NCBI GenBank assembly: GCA_023663185.1
Contig: JAMPHY010000004.1
Location: forward strand, 62,001-126,000
Direction: 5' to 3'
From: Clostridiales bacterium
GTDB lineage: Bacteria > Bacillota > Clostridia > Lachnospirales > Lachnospiraceae
Length of the DNA stretch: 64,000 nt
The notes beneath the pieces were generated by a model. The model did not search any database. It saw only the letters and a list, made by a program, of their open reading frames with translations, and was not told where the DNA came from. The position numbers and the translations under genes were made by a program. Below, piece by piece: positions 25,442-32,978 of the stretch. Each line of letters starts with the position of its first letter. Positions within the stretch are counted from its first letter, which is position 1.

Positions 25442-26058
25442 TATAGAAGTTCACAGCCGCCGCCTGCAAGGAGTCGTTCGGGGTGCCATTGCACCGCCAT
25501 AATCGGAAGTTTCTCATGTATAATACCTTCCACAACGCCGTCTTTGGACTGGCATACGGGGATAAGCCCTTTGCCGAGGCGGTCTATGCCTTGATGGTGC
25601 GCTGAATTGACGTAGGCGCTGTTTTCATAAAGCTGATAGAAAAAGTCTGTATTGTCGTCACCGATATGATATACATAATGAAACTGGTCGCCATCATTGT
25701 ATCTGTGGCGCTCTGCAGTTCTTAAATGCTGATGGATAGTGCCGCCAAAGTGGACGTTTATAATCTGAAGTCCTTTGCATATGCCGAGTATGGATTTTTT
25801 TTCATTTATAAACATTTCAAGCGCGCGAAACTGTTCAATGTCCAGATTCGTGTCGATGGATTTAGAGCCGCGGTTAAGCTGTCCGAAAAAAGCGGGAGTT
25901 ATGTCGCCGCCGCCGGGCAAAAGAAGGGCGTCGCAGTCTTTATACTGCGCGGGTTCAAGGGAAGTGACGGTATTTGCGCCCAGACTGTGCAGCGCATTTT
26001 CATAATTGACGGTATCGGGGCTTCTGCCTACGATGGCGATGGTTGCTGTCGGATACAT
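25414..26058 (-). CDS. Gamma-glutamyl-gamma-aminobutyrate hydrolase family (peptidase C26)
   Basis: A 214-residue class I glutamine-amidotransferase-like hydrolase. The catalytic set is visible: LLLPGGGDITP near 46-55, nucleophile Cys94 in LGICKGLQIINV, and His192/Glu194 in VQWHPERLL. Free-standing members (PuuD-like) cut gamma-glutamyl amides such as gamma-glutamyl-GABA. Members also process folate or peptidoglycan-derived gamma-glutamyl compounds, so the substrate is open. The 3' end overlaps the DUF2974 gene (28 bases, tail to tail). A GGAGA ribosome site lies before the start at 26058. Confidence 0.88.
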   Translation of the reverse strand: MYPTATIAIVGRSPDTVNYENALHSLGANTVTSLEPAQYKDCDALLLPGGGDITPAFFGQLNRGSKSIDTNLDIEQFRALEMFINEKKSILGICKGLQIINVHFGGTIHQHLRTAERHRYNDGDQFHYVYHIGDDNTDFFYQLYENSAYVNSAHHQGIDRLGKGLIPVCQSKDGVVEGIIHEKLPIMAVQWHPERLLAGGGCELLYYFLSICSK

Positions 26059-26130
26059 GGACTCTCCTTTCTAAACTCTGCCCTTAGGGGAGATTAAGAC
26101 ATATTATGTTATTATTCGTGGATTAGGGAT

Positions 26131-26220
26131 ATGAGCGAAAGTGTGCTACTCATGGCGCTATGCGCCAGTGGCGCATGTTTAGCGCCGACCGGAACGGAGT
26201 GTAGAAACATATAAGCTCAT
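26131..26220. repeat. Degenerate structured intergenic element (copy D)
   Basis: ATGAGC (26131-26136) pairs with GCTCAT (26215-26220), and the right arm GTAGAAACATATAAGCTCATGCCG closely matches the right arm of copy A. The interior has a strong hairpin, GGCGCTaTGCGCC with GGCGCAtgtttAGCGCC. It lacks the CTCTCGCTCC core of copies A-C, so it looks like a shortened or decayed member. Confidence 0.55.
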
Positions 26221-26257
26221 GCCGTATATGATTTATAGTATGCAAAATATGATTAGT

Positions 26258-26286
26258 TTGACATTGTTTATCTTTAGATGTAATAT
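26258..26286 (+). promoter_or_regulatory. Putative promoter of the serine protease gene
   Basis: TTGACA (26258-26263), 17-base spacer, TAATAT (26281-26286). About 125 bases lie between it and the start codon at 26412. The rest of the gap from 26059 holds element D. Confidence 0.6.
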
Positions 26287-26411
26287 AATTTTAGGCAAAA
26301 TGGCACATAATAGTGAAGAGATGATGTAGGTAAATGCGAAGATGCCGATACATACATTTTCTCTTTTTTTACTATAATAAACTATTTGTTAAGCGGGCGT
26401 GGAGGACATAT

Positions 26412-27230
26412 ATGCTGCGTAGGAAGCGGTTTGTAATCTTGTTTTCGGTAATCAGTTTAATACTTGCTGTAAATATGTCTGTACTGCCTGTGTATGCGCG
26501 TGAGCCGAATATGCCGCACCTTATACAGACGGTGACGGAGCAGGATATCTTTGAAGGGATGCTTTCGCTTGGCTTTCTGGAGATACAGCCGCTTGAAGAG
26601 GCGGACTGCGATAAGGCGTATGCAGATGTGAAAAACAGCATTGTGCGCATAGATATGGGAAATAATTACGGAAGCGGAATTATCTGGAAAATTACCACAG
26701 AGGATATTATAATAGTGACTAATAAGCATGTCCTTGATTATTGGGACGAACAGATAAGCAATGTCTGTTTCCCTATGGGATATTATGCAAACGCTGAGAT
26801 TCTTGGCATATCCGATGAGCATGACGTAGGCTTTTTAACGGTGGAAAATAAGGAGTTGGATTATATTCTGCTTGAGCGGCTTAAGTATGCGCATGTGGAT
26901 ATGGAAATTTATGAAAATATGTCCGAGGGCGACGAGATATTCAGCGTGGGCGCTAATTCTAGAAATGAAGATGGAATATATGATGTGGACGAGAGCATGA
27001 TATACTGTCTTGGCAGCGTGGGGAATATGTGGCAGTATATCGACGAGTTTGGCGAACATATGATATACGGATACGGTTATGGAGTGCCCGGAATGTCAGG
27101 CGGGGGTACGTTTGATGCCAAAGGCAATCTGATAGGAATGATTTCCGGCGGGACGTATGACGGGGAGATAGCGAGCATACCGCTGACGACTATTATAGAG
27201 GTGTTTGAGGAGCTGGCTTGGGAGGAGTAG
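26412..27230 (+). CDS. Secreted trypsin-like serine protease (S1C/HtrA-like, no PDZ)
   Basis: A 272-residue exported protein. Start at ATG 26412, 7 bases after GGAGGA; an in-frame ATG at 26334 would add residues before the signal peptide. Residues 1-29 are a signal peptide (RRKRF, hydrophobic core, VYA-R). The chymotrypsin-like triad is visible: His106 in VTNKHVLDY, Asp138 in DEHDVGFLTV, and Ser229 in VPGMSGGGTFD. No PDZ domain follows. It should act outside the membrane on proteins. It stands alone between elements D and C. Confidence 0.88.
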   Translation: MLRRKRFVILFSVISLILAVNMSVLPVYAREPNMPHLIQTVTEQDIFEGMLSLGFLEIQPLEEADCDKAYADVKNSIVRIDMGNNYGSGIIWKITTEDIIIVTNKHVLDYWDEQISNVCFPMGYYANAEILGISDEHDVGFLTVENKELDYILLERLKYAHVDMEIYENMSEGDEIFSVGANSRNEDGIYDVDESMIYCLGSVGNMWQYIDEFGEHMIYGYGYGVPGMSGGGTFDAKGNLIGMISGGTYDGEIASIPLTTIIEVFEELAWEE

Positions 27231-27241
27231 AGTGGTTCACA

Positions 27242-27433
27242 GGCAGCATGAACGCATATGTTCTCCTTCGTGGTACGCTCTCGCTCCAGTGAATAAACAA
27301 ACGAATGTCACGCTACGCGGACATTCTTATTGTTACGCAGCGGTACTAAGTTCAAAAGCCGTTTCACGTCTTTTTCACTAAGTACCGGCGTTTTTCAAGG
27401 ACCGCTCAGGAGAACATATGCGTTCATACTGCC
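27242..27433 (+). repeat. Large structured intergenic element (copy C)
   Basis: GGCAGcATGAACGCATATGTTCTCCT at 27242 pairs with AGGAGAACATATGCGTTCATaCTGCC ending at 27433, again with an arm sequence unlike copies A and B. The core repeats GTACGCTCTCGCTCC, CGGTACTAAGTTCAAAAGC and TTTTTCACTAAGTACCGGCGTTTTTCAAGGACC. It also carries an extra hairpin GAATGTCacgctacgcgGACATTC. It lies between the protease stop and the next gene; the short reading frame through it is not believable as a gene. Confidence 0.85.
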
Positions 27434-27477
27434 AGCAAGCTGGACAGAGCAGGATTTAAAAAGGAGTACGAAACAGA

Positions 27478-28455
27478 GTGATAAAGATAGAAGTAAAAGA
27501 AGGGAAGGCACAGTGGATTAGCGGTATCGGAGTGATTTTGTGCGGGATAGCGTATGGCGTTATCGTTACGGTAGTTCCGACTAAATCCGCCAAAGGTGAG
27601 ATTATATATTATCTGCTGGTATATCTGACGGCGGCGGTCTGTATTCTTGCAGGCGCATGGCTGTGCATGGGCGCAAAAAACAGAAAACTGCTCATAGAAG
27701 ATACTGCGCTTTGTTATACCAACTGCTTTGGGAAAAGGCGCAAATTTGCGCTAAGTGATATTGCATATTGCCGTACTGCGCTGGAAAATGGCGGAAACAG
27801 AAATTATCTAAAGTTGTATGACGTAGAGTACAAAAAGTTATGTAAACTTGAATATAATATGTGCGACTCTGCCTTATTCTTACAATATTTGATTGACAAT
27901 CAGGTTAAAATAGAATGTTCAGAGAAATCTGATTACATGTTGAAAAATATGTTGGAGATGGAAACCATATCTCAGGAAGCAATAGCAGATACCGTGAATA
28001 ATGTTTATAAAGAGGCGAAAGCGCTTATTGGAGAATGGACGGAAAAGAATAAAAGCTTCGGCGTGTCATGGAAAATGGGGCTTGCGGCTTATAATGACAA
28101 TGAAATAGAAGATAAGAAACAGTTGTGGGAGCAAAAAGGCTGCGCCATGTCGGAAAATCTGTCCGGAAATTCGACGGAAAATCTGCCGGAAGGCTACATA
28201 ATAGCGATGGAATGTTATTTGCTAAAAGATAGCGAATTTGTAATAAATAAAAGGGGGAAGGCGATTTGTTTCTTTGCCCCGGTAATCAGTACGTCAAAGT
28301 CTCTCAAAGTGGGAGAGATTTTAAAAATTAGCAATTATAGGAACGCAGTCAGCGAGCTTTCATATGGATTAAAAGAGCTTGCCAATGAACTTCCAAGAAA
28401 CAGATACCACACAGAAACGCTGGTTTTACAGCATGAATTAAAAGACGGTCTGTAA
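27478..28455 (+). CDS. Membrane-anchored hypothetical protein (325 aa)
   Basis: Starts with GTG 27478, 11 bases after AAGGAG. Residues 12-35 and 44-66 are two transmembrane helices (GIGVILCGIAYGVIVTVV and YYLLVYLTAAVCILAGAWLC); the rest is a cytoplasmic domain. A PH-like strand pattern follows the helices (KLLIEDTALCYTNCFGKRRKFALSDIAYC), then helical and mixed segments. I do not recognise a named family beyond this two-helix plus PH-like layout. It lies 22 bases before the aldose epimerase gene and may be co-transcribed with it. Confidence 0.6.
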   Translation: MIKIEVKEGKAQWISGIGVILCGIAYGVIVTVVPTKSAKGEIIYYLLVYLTAAVCILAGAWLCMGAKNRKLLIEDTALCYTNCFGKRRKFALSDIAYCRTALENGGNRNYLKLYDVEYKKLCKLEYNMCDSALFLQYLIDNQVKIECSEKSDYMLKNMLEMETISQEAIADTVNNVYKEAKALIGEWTEKNKSFGVSWKMGLAAYNDNEIEDKKQLWEQKGCAMSENLSGNSTENLPEGYIIAMECYLLKDSEFVINKRGKAICFFAPVISTSKSLKVGEILKISNYRNAVSELSYGLKELANELPRNRYHTETLVLQHELKDGL

Positions 28456-28477
28456 CGCCGTCGGAATGGAGGCAGGA

Positions 28478-29347
28478 ATGGCATTATTCCAGATAGGAAA
28501 CGAACAAATCACCATACAGGTAGACAGTATGGGCGCAGAACTGAAATCTCTGCAAAACTCTACTACAGGGATAGAGTATATGTGGGAAGGAAATCCGGCT
28601 TTTTGGAAACGCACTTCGCCTGTACTTTTTCCAATAGTAGGCGCTCTTAAGGACAACAGATACATACATGAAGGAAAGTCCTATGAAATGTCGCAGCACG
28701 GATTTGCCAGAGATATGGAATTTAGTCTGAAAAGTCAGACCAATAAAGAGATTTGGTTCTGTCTTAAATCAAATGAAGAAACGCTTAAGAAATATCCGTA
28801 TGAGTTTTTGTTAGAGCTTGGATATGAGCTTGATGAGAGCAGCGTTATCGTAAAGTGGAGGGTAAGCAGTCCTTCTAATAAAGAGATGTATTTTTCGATT
28901 GGCGGACACCCCGCGTTCAAATGTCCGCTTGCCGAAGGCGCTAAACAGTCAGATTACAGATTGTGGTTTGACGCTGACGAAGTGAAGACGGGAATATTGA
29001 AGTCCGGTCTTATGAGTGAAGAAACTGACGTTTATCTGCTTGAAAACGGATATCTCTGGATTACGGAGGATTTGTTTGATAATGATGCGCTTGTGATAGA
29101 GAATAATCAGGCTCATAAGGTGGCGTTGGTTAAGCCTGATGGCAGTCCGTATCTGACGGTAAGCTTCGATGCGCCGCTTTTTGGCATATGGTCGCCACCG
29201 AAAAAGAAAGCGCCTTTTGTCTGCATAGAGCCGTGGTATGGCAGATGTGATGCACAGGATTTTACGGGCACATGGGAAGAGCGCAAATGGGGACAGCATC
29301 TGAAGGCAGGGGAGAGTTTTGAAGCGTCTTATAAAATCACGGTGTAG
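28478..29347 (+). CDS. Aldose 1-epimerase family protein (LacX-like)
   Basis: A 289-residue soluble sugar mutarotase-like protein. Start at ATG 28478, 6 bases after GGAGG; the ATG at 28466 overlaps that site. Motifs: FQIGNEQITIQVDSMGAELKSL at the N-terminus, MSQHGFARDMEF (His74), GGHPAFKCPL (His144, catalytic acid position) and FVCIEPWYGR near the C-terminus with the Glu expected as base. The LacX branch acts on hexoses or hexose phosphates of uncertain identity. It is followed by the LytTR pair, which has its own promoter. Confidence 0.88.
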   Translation: MALFQIGNEQITIQVDSMGAELKSLQNSTTGIEYMWEGNPAFWKRTSPVLFPIVGALKDNRYIHEGKSYEMSQHGFARDMEFSLKSQTNKEIWFCLKSNEETLKKYPYEFLLELGYELDESSVIVKWRVSSPSNKEMYFSIGGHPAFKCPLAEGAKQSDYRLWFDADEVKTGILKSGLMSEETDVYLLENGYLWITEDLFDNDALVIENNQAHKVALVKPDGSPYLTVSFDAPLFGIWSPPKKKAPFVCIEPWYGRCDAQDFTGTWEERKWGQHLKAGESFEASYKITV

Positions 29348-29352
29348 TTAAT

Positions 29353-29421
29353 GTCCATTTGTATGTCAATATAGACCATCTATCGCATATCTGTTGAAAA
29401 CATTTAGCGCCGCCTTATAAT
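29353..29421 (+). promoter_or_regulatory. Promoter and putative LytTR operator of the LytTR/DUF3021 operon
   Basis: TTGAAA (29394-29399), 16-base spacer and perfect TATAAT (29416-29421). Upstream are two direct repeats, GTCCATTTGT (29353) and GACCATCTAT (29374), exactly 21 bases apart. Two such half-sites two helical turns apart suit dimeric binding by a LytTR protein, probably the one encoded next. Confidence 0.65.
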
Positions 29422-29442
29422 GATAATCAAAGGGGTGGTATA

Positions 29443-29883
29443 ATGCAGGTTGAAGTGAAAATAGACGACTCATACAACGAACCTAAAATAATTATTCTGA
29501 CGGCTTCGATGACAGATGAAGTAAACGAGATTGTTAAAAAACTGTCGGAGAAGTCGCCCAATATTATTGCGGGAAATAAAGAAGGAAGAATCGTCGTATT
29601 GGAGCAAAATGATATATTCAGAGTCTACGCCGATAACGGCAAGGTCATTGCCGTTACAAGCGGCGGGGAATATGTCCTGCGGCTTAGGCTGTATGAAGTA
29701 GAGGAGCGGCTGAATTCGCAGCAGTTTGTCAGAATTTCCCATTCAGAAATCGTCAACTTAAAAAAGGTCAAGAACTTTGATTTGAGTTTTACGGGGACAA
29801 TCTGCGTTGAATTAACAGATAACACGGTAACTTATGTCTCAAGAAGATATGTGGCAAAAATCAAAAAAATATTGGGAATATAG
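29443..29883 (+). CDS. LytTR family DNA-binding protein
   Basis: A 146-residue protein. Residues 1-50 are a small mixed domain; residues 55-146 are a LytTR DNA-binding domain (LRLRLYEVEERLNSQQFVRISHSEIVNLKKVKNFDLSF, ending VSRRYVAKIKKILGI). It has no receiver domain, as is typical for LytTR regulators encoded with a DUF3021 membrane protein. The pair is thought to control a small regulon and itself. An AAGGGGTGG site precedes the ATG. The DUF3021 gene starts about 30 bases later. Confidence 0.9.
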   Translation: MQVEVKIDDSYNEPKIIILTASMTDEVNEIVKKLSEKSPNIIAGNKEGRIVVLEQNDIFRVYADNGKVIAVTSGGEYVLRLRLYEVEERLNSQQFVRISHSEIVNLKKVKNFDLSFTGTICVELTDNTVTYVSRRYVAKIKKILGI

Positions 29884-29913
29884 GCTTTTTAAAGGAAGGG
29901 CATGGTGGTTTAT

Positions 29914-30366
29914 ATGAAAAAGAAAATATTTTTACGAAGCTTATCAGGATTTCCGCTTGGAGTGACTATAGGGTATTTTATAACAATAATAATTTCATTG
30001 ATATGGGCGGGCGGGTATTATTCGCCGTGCGTACCGGAGCTTGTCGATGTGATGGGGAATGAGATAAATGCGGTCATATTACAGGCGGTCTTGTGCGGAG
30101 TGCTGGGTATGGGCTTTGGCGGAAGCTCGGTTATATGGGAAATAGAAGATTGGGGGATTGCGAAGCAGACCGGAATTTATTTCCTGATTGTAGCTTTGGT
30201 GATGATGCCGATAGCTTATGTTACGTTCTGGATGGAACACAGCATGAAGGGGGCTTTAAGTTATTTCGGGATATTCGCCGCTATCTTCGTGATTGTATGG
30301 ATTATACAGTATACAATATTCAGGCATACAATTAAAAAAATGAATGAAAATCTGCATAGGGGATAG
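29914..30366 (+). CDS. DUF3021 family membrane protein
   Basis: A 150-residue protein with four predicted transmembrane helices. Its N-terminus MKKKIFLRSLSGFPLGVTIGYFITIIISLIWAGG is characteristic of DUF3021, the usual partner of LytTR regulators. Start at ATG 29914; the ATG at 29902 sits immediately after the GGAAGGG ribosome site and is less likely. It probably senses a membrane or envelope signal and restrains the LytTR protein. A strong terminator follows 30366. Confidence 0.85.
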   Translation: MKKKIFLRSLSGFPLGVTIGYFITIIISLIWAGGYYSPCVPELVDVMGNEINAVILQAVLCGVLGMGFGGSSVIWEIEDWGIAKQTGIYFLIVALVMMPIAYVTFWMEHSMKGALSYFGIFAAIFVIVWIIQYTIFRHTIKKMNENLHRG

Positions 30367-30391
30367 GGGAAGAGATTTCCCCTATTTTTTT
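30363..30391 (+). terminator. Intrinsic terminator of the LytTR/DUF3021 operon
   Basis: ATAGGGGAA (30363-30371), GAGAT loop, TTCCCCTAT (30377-30385) followed by seven T. It begins inside the last codon of the DUF3021 gene. Confidence 0.9.
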
Positions 30392-30418
30392 AAAAGCGAG
30401 CAATGTAGTATATTTTCA

Positions 30419-30452
30419 TTGTTTCTTGCGCAAAATTATGCTATAATTATGC
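30419..30452 (+). promoter_or_regulatory. Autoregulated promoter of the toxin-antitoxin pair
   Basis: Extended -10 TGC-TATAAT (30442-30447 for the hexamer) with a poor -35 TTGTTT (30419-30424, 17-base spacer). The direct repeat AATTATGC occurs at 30434 and 30445, 11 bases apart, covering the -10. This is where the Phd-type antitoxin would be expected to bind. Confidence 0.6.
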
Positions 30453-30472
30453 AATAGAAGGGAGTGAACATC

Positions 30473-30736
30473 ATGCCACTTATTATGCCTATTAAAGATT
30501 TACGCAATACAACTGAGATTTCCAATATTGCACACAAGGAACAGGAACCTATTTTTATTACAAAAAATGGATATAGTGATTTGGTTGTAATGAGTAGTGA
30601 ATTATATGATAAATTTGCAAGAATGAACCGCATTGACCAAGCTATCTATGAATCTGAGCAAGAGATTGCAAACGGAGCAGAAGCAGTTGATGCAGAAAAA
30701 GTTTTTGCAGAATTGGAGAAAAAGCACTTTGGATAA
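30473..30736 (+). CDS. Type II antitoxin, Phd/YefM family
   Basis: An 87-residue protein starting MPLIMPIKDLRNTTEISNIAHKEQEPIFITKNGYSDLVVMSSELYDKF, the standard Phd/YefM DNA-binding N-terminus. The C-terminal half is acidic and helical and would wrap the toxin. Start at ATG 30473, 8 bases after GAAGGGAG (a GTG at 30464 is inside this site). The complex should repress its own promoter through the AATTATGC repeats. The toxin gene begins inside its last 8 bases. Confidence 0.92.
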   Translation: MPLIMPIKDLRNTTEISNIAHKEQEPIFITKNGYSDLVVMSSELYDKFARMNRIDQAIYESEQEIANGAEAVDAEKVFAELEKKHFG

Positions 30737-31031
30737 ATACAAGGTAAAAGTCAATCCTAAAGCTATACGCGAATTAGATAATATTTATGGATATATCGCA
30801 AGTGAGAAAGCGGCTCCTGAAAATGCGAAAGGACAAGTTGATAGAATTAAAAATGCCATATTAAATTTAAACACTTTTCCACAAGCTCATCAAGAACGCA
30901 ACGAGGGAAGATATGCCGGAAAAGGTTATAGACAGTTGCTAATCGACAATTATATCGCTATTTTCCGCATTGATGAAGCACGCAAGACAGTATATGTTGT
31001 AACGATACAGTATCAGGGACGGAGTATATAG
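30729..31031 (+). CDS. Type II toxin, RelE/ParE family
   Basis: A 100-residue protein read from TTG 30729: LDKYKVKVNPKAIRELDNIYGYIASEKAAPENA, then AILNLNTFPQAHQERNEGRYAGKGYRQLLIDNYIAIFRIDE and VYVVTIQYQGRSI. This is the compact RelE/ParE fold; NYIAIFRID and the final strand are characteristic. No ATG fits the family N-terminus; the longer frame from 30633 reads through the antitoxin gene. Overlap of 8 bases with the antitoxin suggests coupling. Whether it cuts mRNA (RelE) or poisons gyrase (ParE) is not settled by sequence. Confidence 0.9.
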   Translation: MDKYKVKVNPKAIRELDNIYGYIASEKAAPENAKGQVDRIKNAILNLNTFPQAHQERNEGRYAGKGYRQLLIDNYIAIFRIDEARKTVYVVTIQYQGRSI

Positions 31032-31089
31032 TAAAAAATGAGTCAGGGCTATCAGATAGACGGTGGTTCTGGCTCAAACTAATATCCCG

Positions 31090-31257
31090 CTAATATCCCC
31101 TTACTTCTTTTCGGATTTCCTGCATATAGTCCTGCATTTCTTCTTCGGTAGAAAATCCAGCTTTCTTTGCTTCTCCGGAAAAAGCATCCTCCACTTTCTT
31201 AAAAGCGAGCATTGTAGGAATAGTAATCTGTCCTTTGTTGGAGATTTTTAAAAGTAT
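31090..31257 (-). pseudogene. Broken AbrB/MazE-type antitoxin gene with internal deletion
   Basis: On the minus strand a frame reads KISNKGQITIPT, the conserved AbrB swapped-hairpin start. It then passes directly into LAFKKVEDAFSGEAKKAGFSTEEEMQDYMQEIRKE and a stop at 31090. In full-length relatives about 30 residues of the DNA-binding hairpin lie between these parts, so an in-frame internal deletion is likely. A stop codon lies just upstream of the remnant with no start codon between, so the 5' end is also lost. It fills the gap between the toxin gene and 31442. An internal ATG could give a 41-residue tail protein. Confidence 0.6.
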
Positions 31258-31441
31258 ATGAAATTAAGTACATAAGATTTTAGCGAATGTAAACGGCAGA
31301 TATGCTGAAAATGTTATAAAATTAGTAAAATGAGTAACATAATGCAAAATTGCTTTTTAGTAAATTTTTTATTGAAATTATATGAATGAATATGATACAA
31401 TGTAGCCGTCAGATAAAAGAAATTTTGTAAGGAGCAGTTAC

Positions 31442-31966
31442 ATGGAAAAGAAAGTTAATATTATAAAAGACGCTGATGATAAAAGTATTGTGGTTATCAA
31501 TGATTTGCGTTTTAAAGGAAGAAGGAGTGTGGACTGGAATGTTGTTGAGGATTGCTTGAAGGAATATATTGGTGAGTGTGCAGAGATTACGGAAACATCA
31601 GACATTGTATACATAGGTACGGATTTTCCTGACGAATTTGCACATTCCAAAGACACAAAGGCATTACGGGGCGCATATATGTATGCAAAGGCAAATTCCG
31701 TGAGTGCCATTAAAGAGATGATAGAAATTGCTACAAATAAGACATTTGCAGAAAACTATGCGCAGAAACATAATACAGATGCAAAATTTGGCTGGTATCG
31801 GTATGACACACGCTTTGCAATTCCTGTTTATGATGATAATATGGAACTGGAGAGGTATAATGTATTCAAAGCAAGGATATTGGTGCGACATGCAAAAGAT
31901 GGGAAATTGTATCTGTATGATGTTTTAAGGACAAAAAAAGAAACGAGCAAGCCGCTTGAGCAATAG
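31442..31966 (+). CDS. Hypothetical protein with resemblance to phage/MuF-type nuclease-like C-terminal domains
   Basis: A 174-residue soluble protein with its own AAGGAGC ribosome site. The N-terminal half (DKSIVVINDLRFKGRRSVDW) and the middle (GTDFPDEFAHSKDTKALRG) are not recognised. The end, with FKARILVRHAKDGKLYLYDVLRTKKETSKPLEQ, resembles the last strands of the small nuclease-like domains (PBECR type) at the C-terminus of MuF and large polyvalent proteins. It stands alone with no immunity partner visible. The match is from memory of the motif, so function should be taken as open. Confidence 0.45.
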   Translation: MEKKVNIIKDADDKSIVVINDLRFKGRRSVDWNVVEDCLKEYIGECAEITETSDIVYIGTDFPDEFAHSKDTKALRGAYMYAKANSVSAIKEMIEIATNKTFAENYAQKHNTDAKFGWYRYDTRFAIPVYDDNMELERYNVFKARILVRHAKDGKLYLYDVLRTKKETSKPLEQ

Positions 31967-32058
31967 CTGTACGGTCGAAAAACTCATTTCTTTATAGTTC
32001 ATATTTTAAAGGTGCATGGCAGTTTTGTCAAGTATAAATTAGGATTGTAGGTGCAAAA

Positions 32059-32862
32059 ATGGTAAAATTAATAATGTTGGGAACAGGGCATGCAATGGTA
32101 ACAAGATGTTACAATACATGTTTTGTTTTGGAGAGCGACAGTGGTTCTTTTATGGTTGATGCAGGCGGGGGCAATGGGATTTTAACGCAGGTTGAAAAAG
32201 CGGGTGTCAAATGGTCGGGAATTAAAGCCTTGTTCGTTACACATGCCCATACAGACCATATCATCGGGTGTATTTGGGTGTTAAGGAAGATAAATTCATT
32301 AATAAAGCAGGGAAAATACAACGGCATTTTTAAGGTGTATGGGTTTCAGGAGAATTTGGATTATCTAAAATATAGCTGCAATTTTATGCTGCCTGATGTA
32401 CCCAGCGATAATATTCAATTTGTTTCAATATGCGGAGGGGACAAGATAGAAGAATGTGAAATGGAATTTGACGTGATAGATATTAATTCCACCAAGAAAA
32501 AGCAGTTAGGATTTAAGGCGTATTTCAAAGATAACGATAAAAAGCTGAGTATGGTCTGTCTGGGTGACGAACCCTGCCATGCAGCAAGTGAGCAGTATGT
32601 AAGAAATGCAGACTGGCTGTTATCGGAGGCGTTTTGTTTAAGAAGTGAAAAAGAGATATTCCACCCATACGAAAAACACCATAGCACGGCATATGATGTG
32701 GGAGAGACCGCAGAGAGATTAGGGGTTAAAAATTTGCTTTTATATCACACAGAGGACTCTGATTTGGAAAATCGTGCAGAAAGATATACAAAAGAGGCAA
32801 TGATGAATTTTAAGGGAAATATATTTGTGCCTTGCGATTTAGACGTGATTAGGATTTTATAA
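32059..32862 (+). CDS. MBL-fold metallo-hydrolase (RNase Z-like)
   Basis: A 267-residue soluble protein with the metallo-beta-lactamase signature: LGTGHAMVTRCYNTCFVL at the start, VDAGGGNGIL, and THAHTDHIIGC (His62, His64, Asp66, His67) as the zinc motif. Further zinc or catalytic positions appear as CLGDEPCH near 172-179, an EKHHSTAYDVGETA stretch near 213-226 and a YHTED near 233-237. The family of RNase Z-like hydrolases includes tRNA 3' processing enzymes and phosphodiesterases; it is too divergent for a definite substrate. Single gene. Confidence 0.85.
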   Translation: MVKLIMLGTGHAMVTRCYNTCFVLESDSGSFMVDAGGGNGILTQVEKAGVKWSGIKALFVTHAHTDHIIGCIWVLRKINSLIKQGKYNGIFKVYGFQENLDYLKYSCNFMLPDVPSDNIQFVSICGGDKIEECEMEFDVIDINSTKKKQLGFKAYFKDNDKKLSMVCLGDEPCHAASEQYVRNADWLLSEAFCLRSEKEIFHPYEKHHSTAYDVGETAERLGVKNLLLYHTEDSDLENRAERYTKEAMMNFKGNIFVPCDLDVIRIL

Positions 32863-32978
32863 CTACTTTGCACGAACCACTTTGCAGAAAGGTTGCAGTT
32901 GTATTTCTAAACCGCATATGGTAAAATAATGTCGTATTTTATGATAATAAAAGCACTATAGAAGGAGGAAAATGTCTG

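Noticed and set aside
27330-27521. A 63-codon ORF across the structured element C
   Set aside because: It runs through a hairpin element with no ribosome site, and its 3' end overlaps the start of the following gene in another frame.
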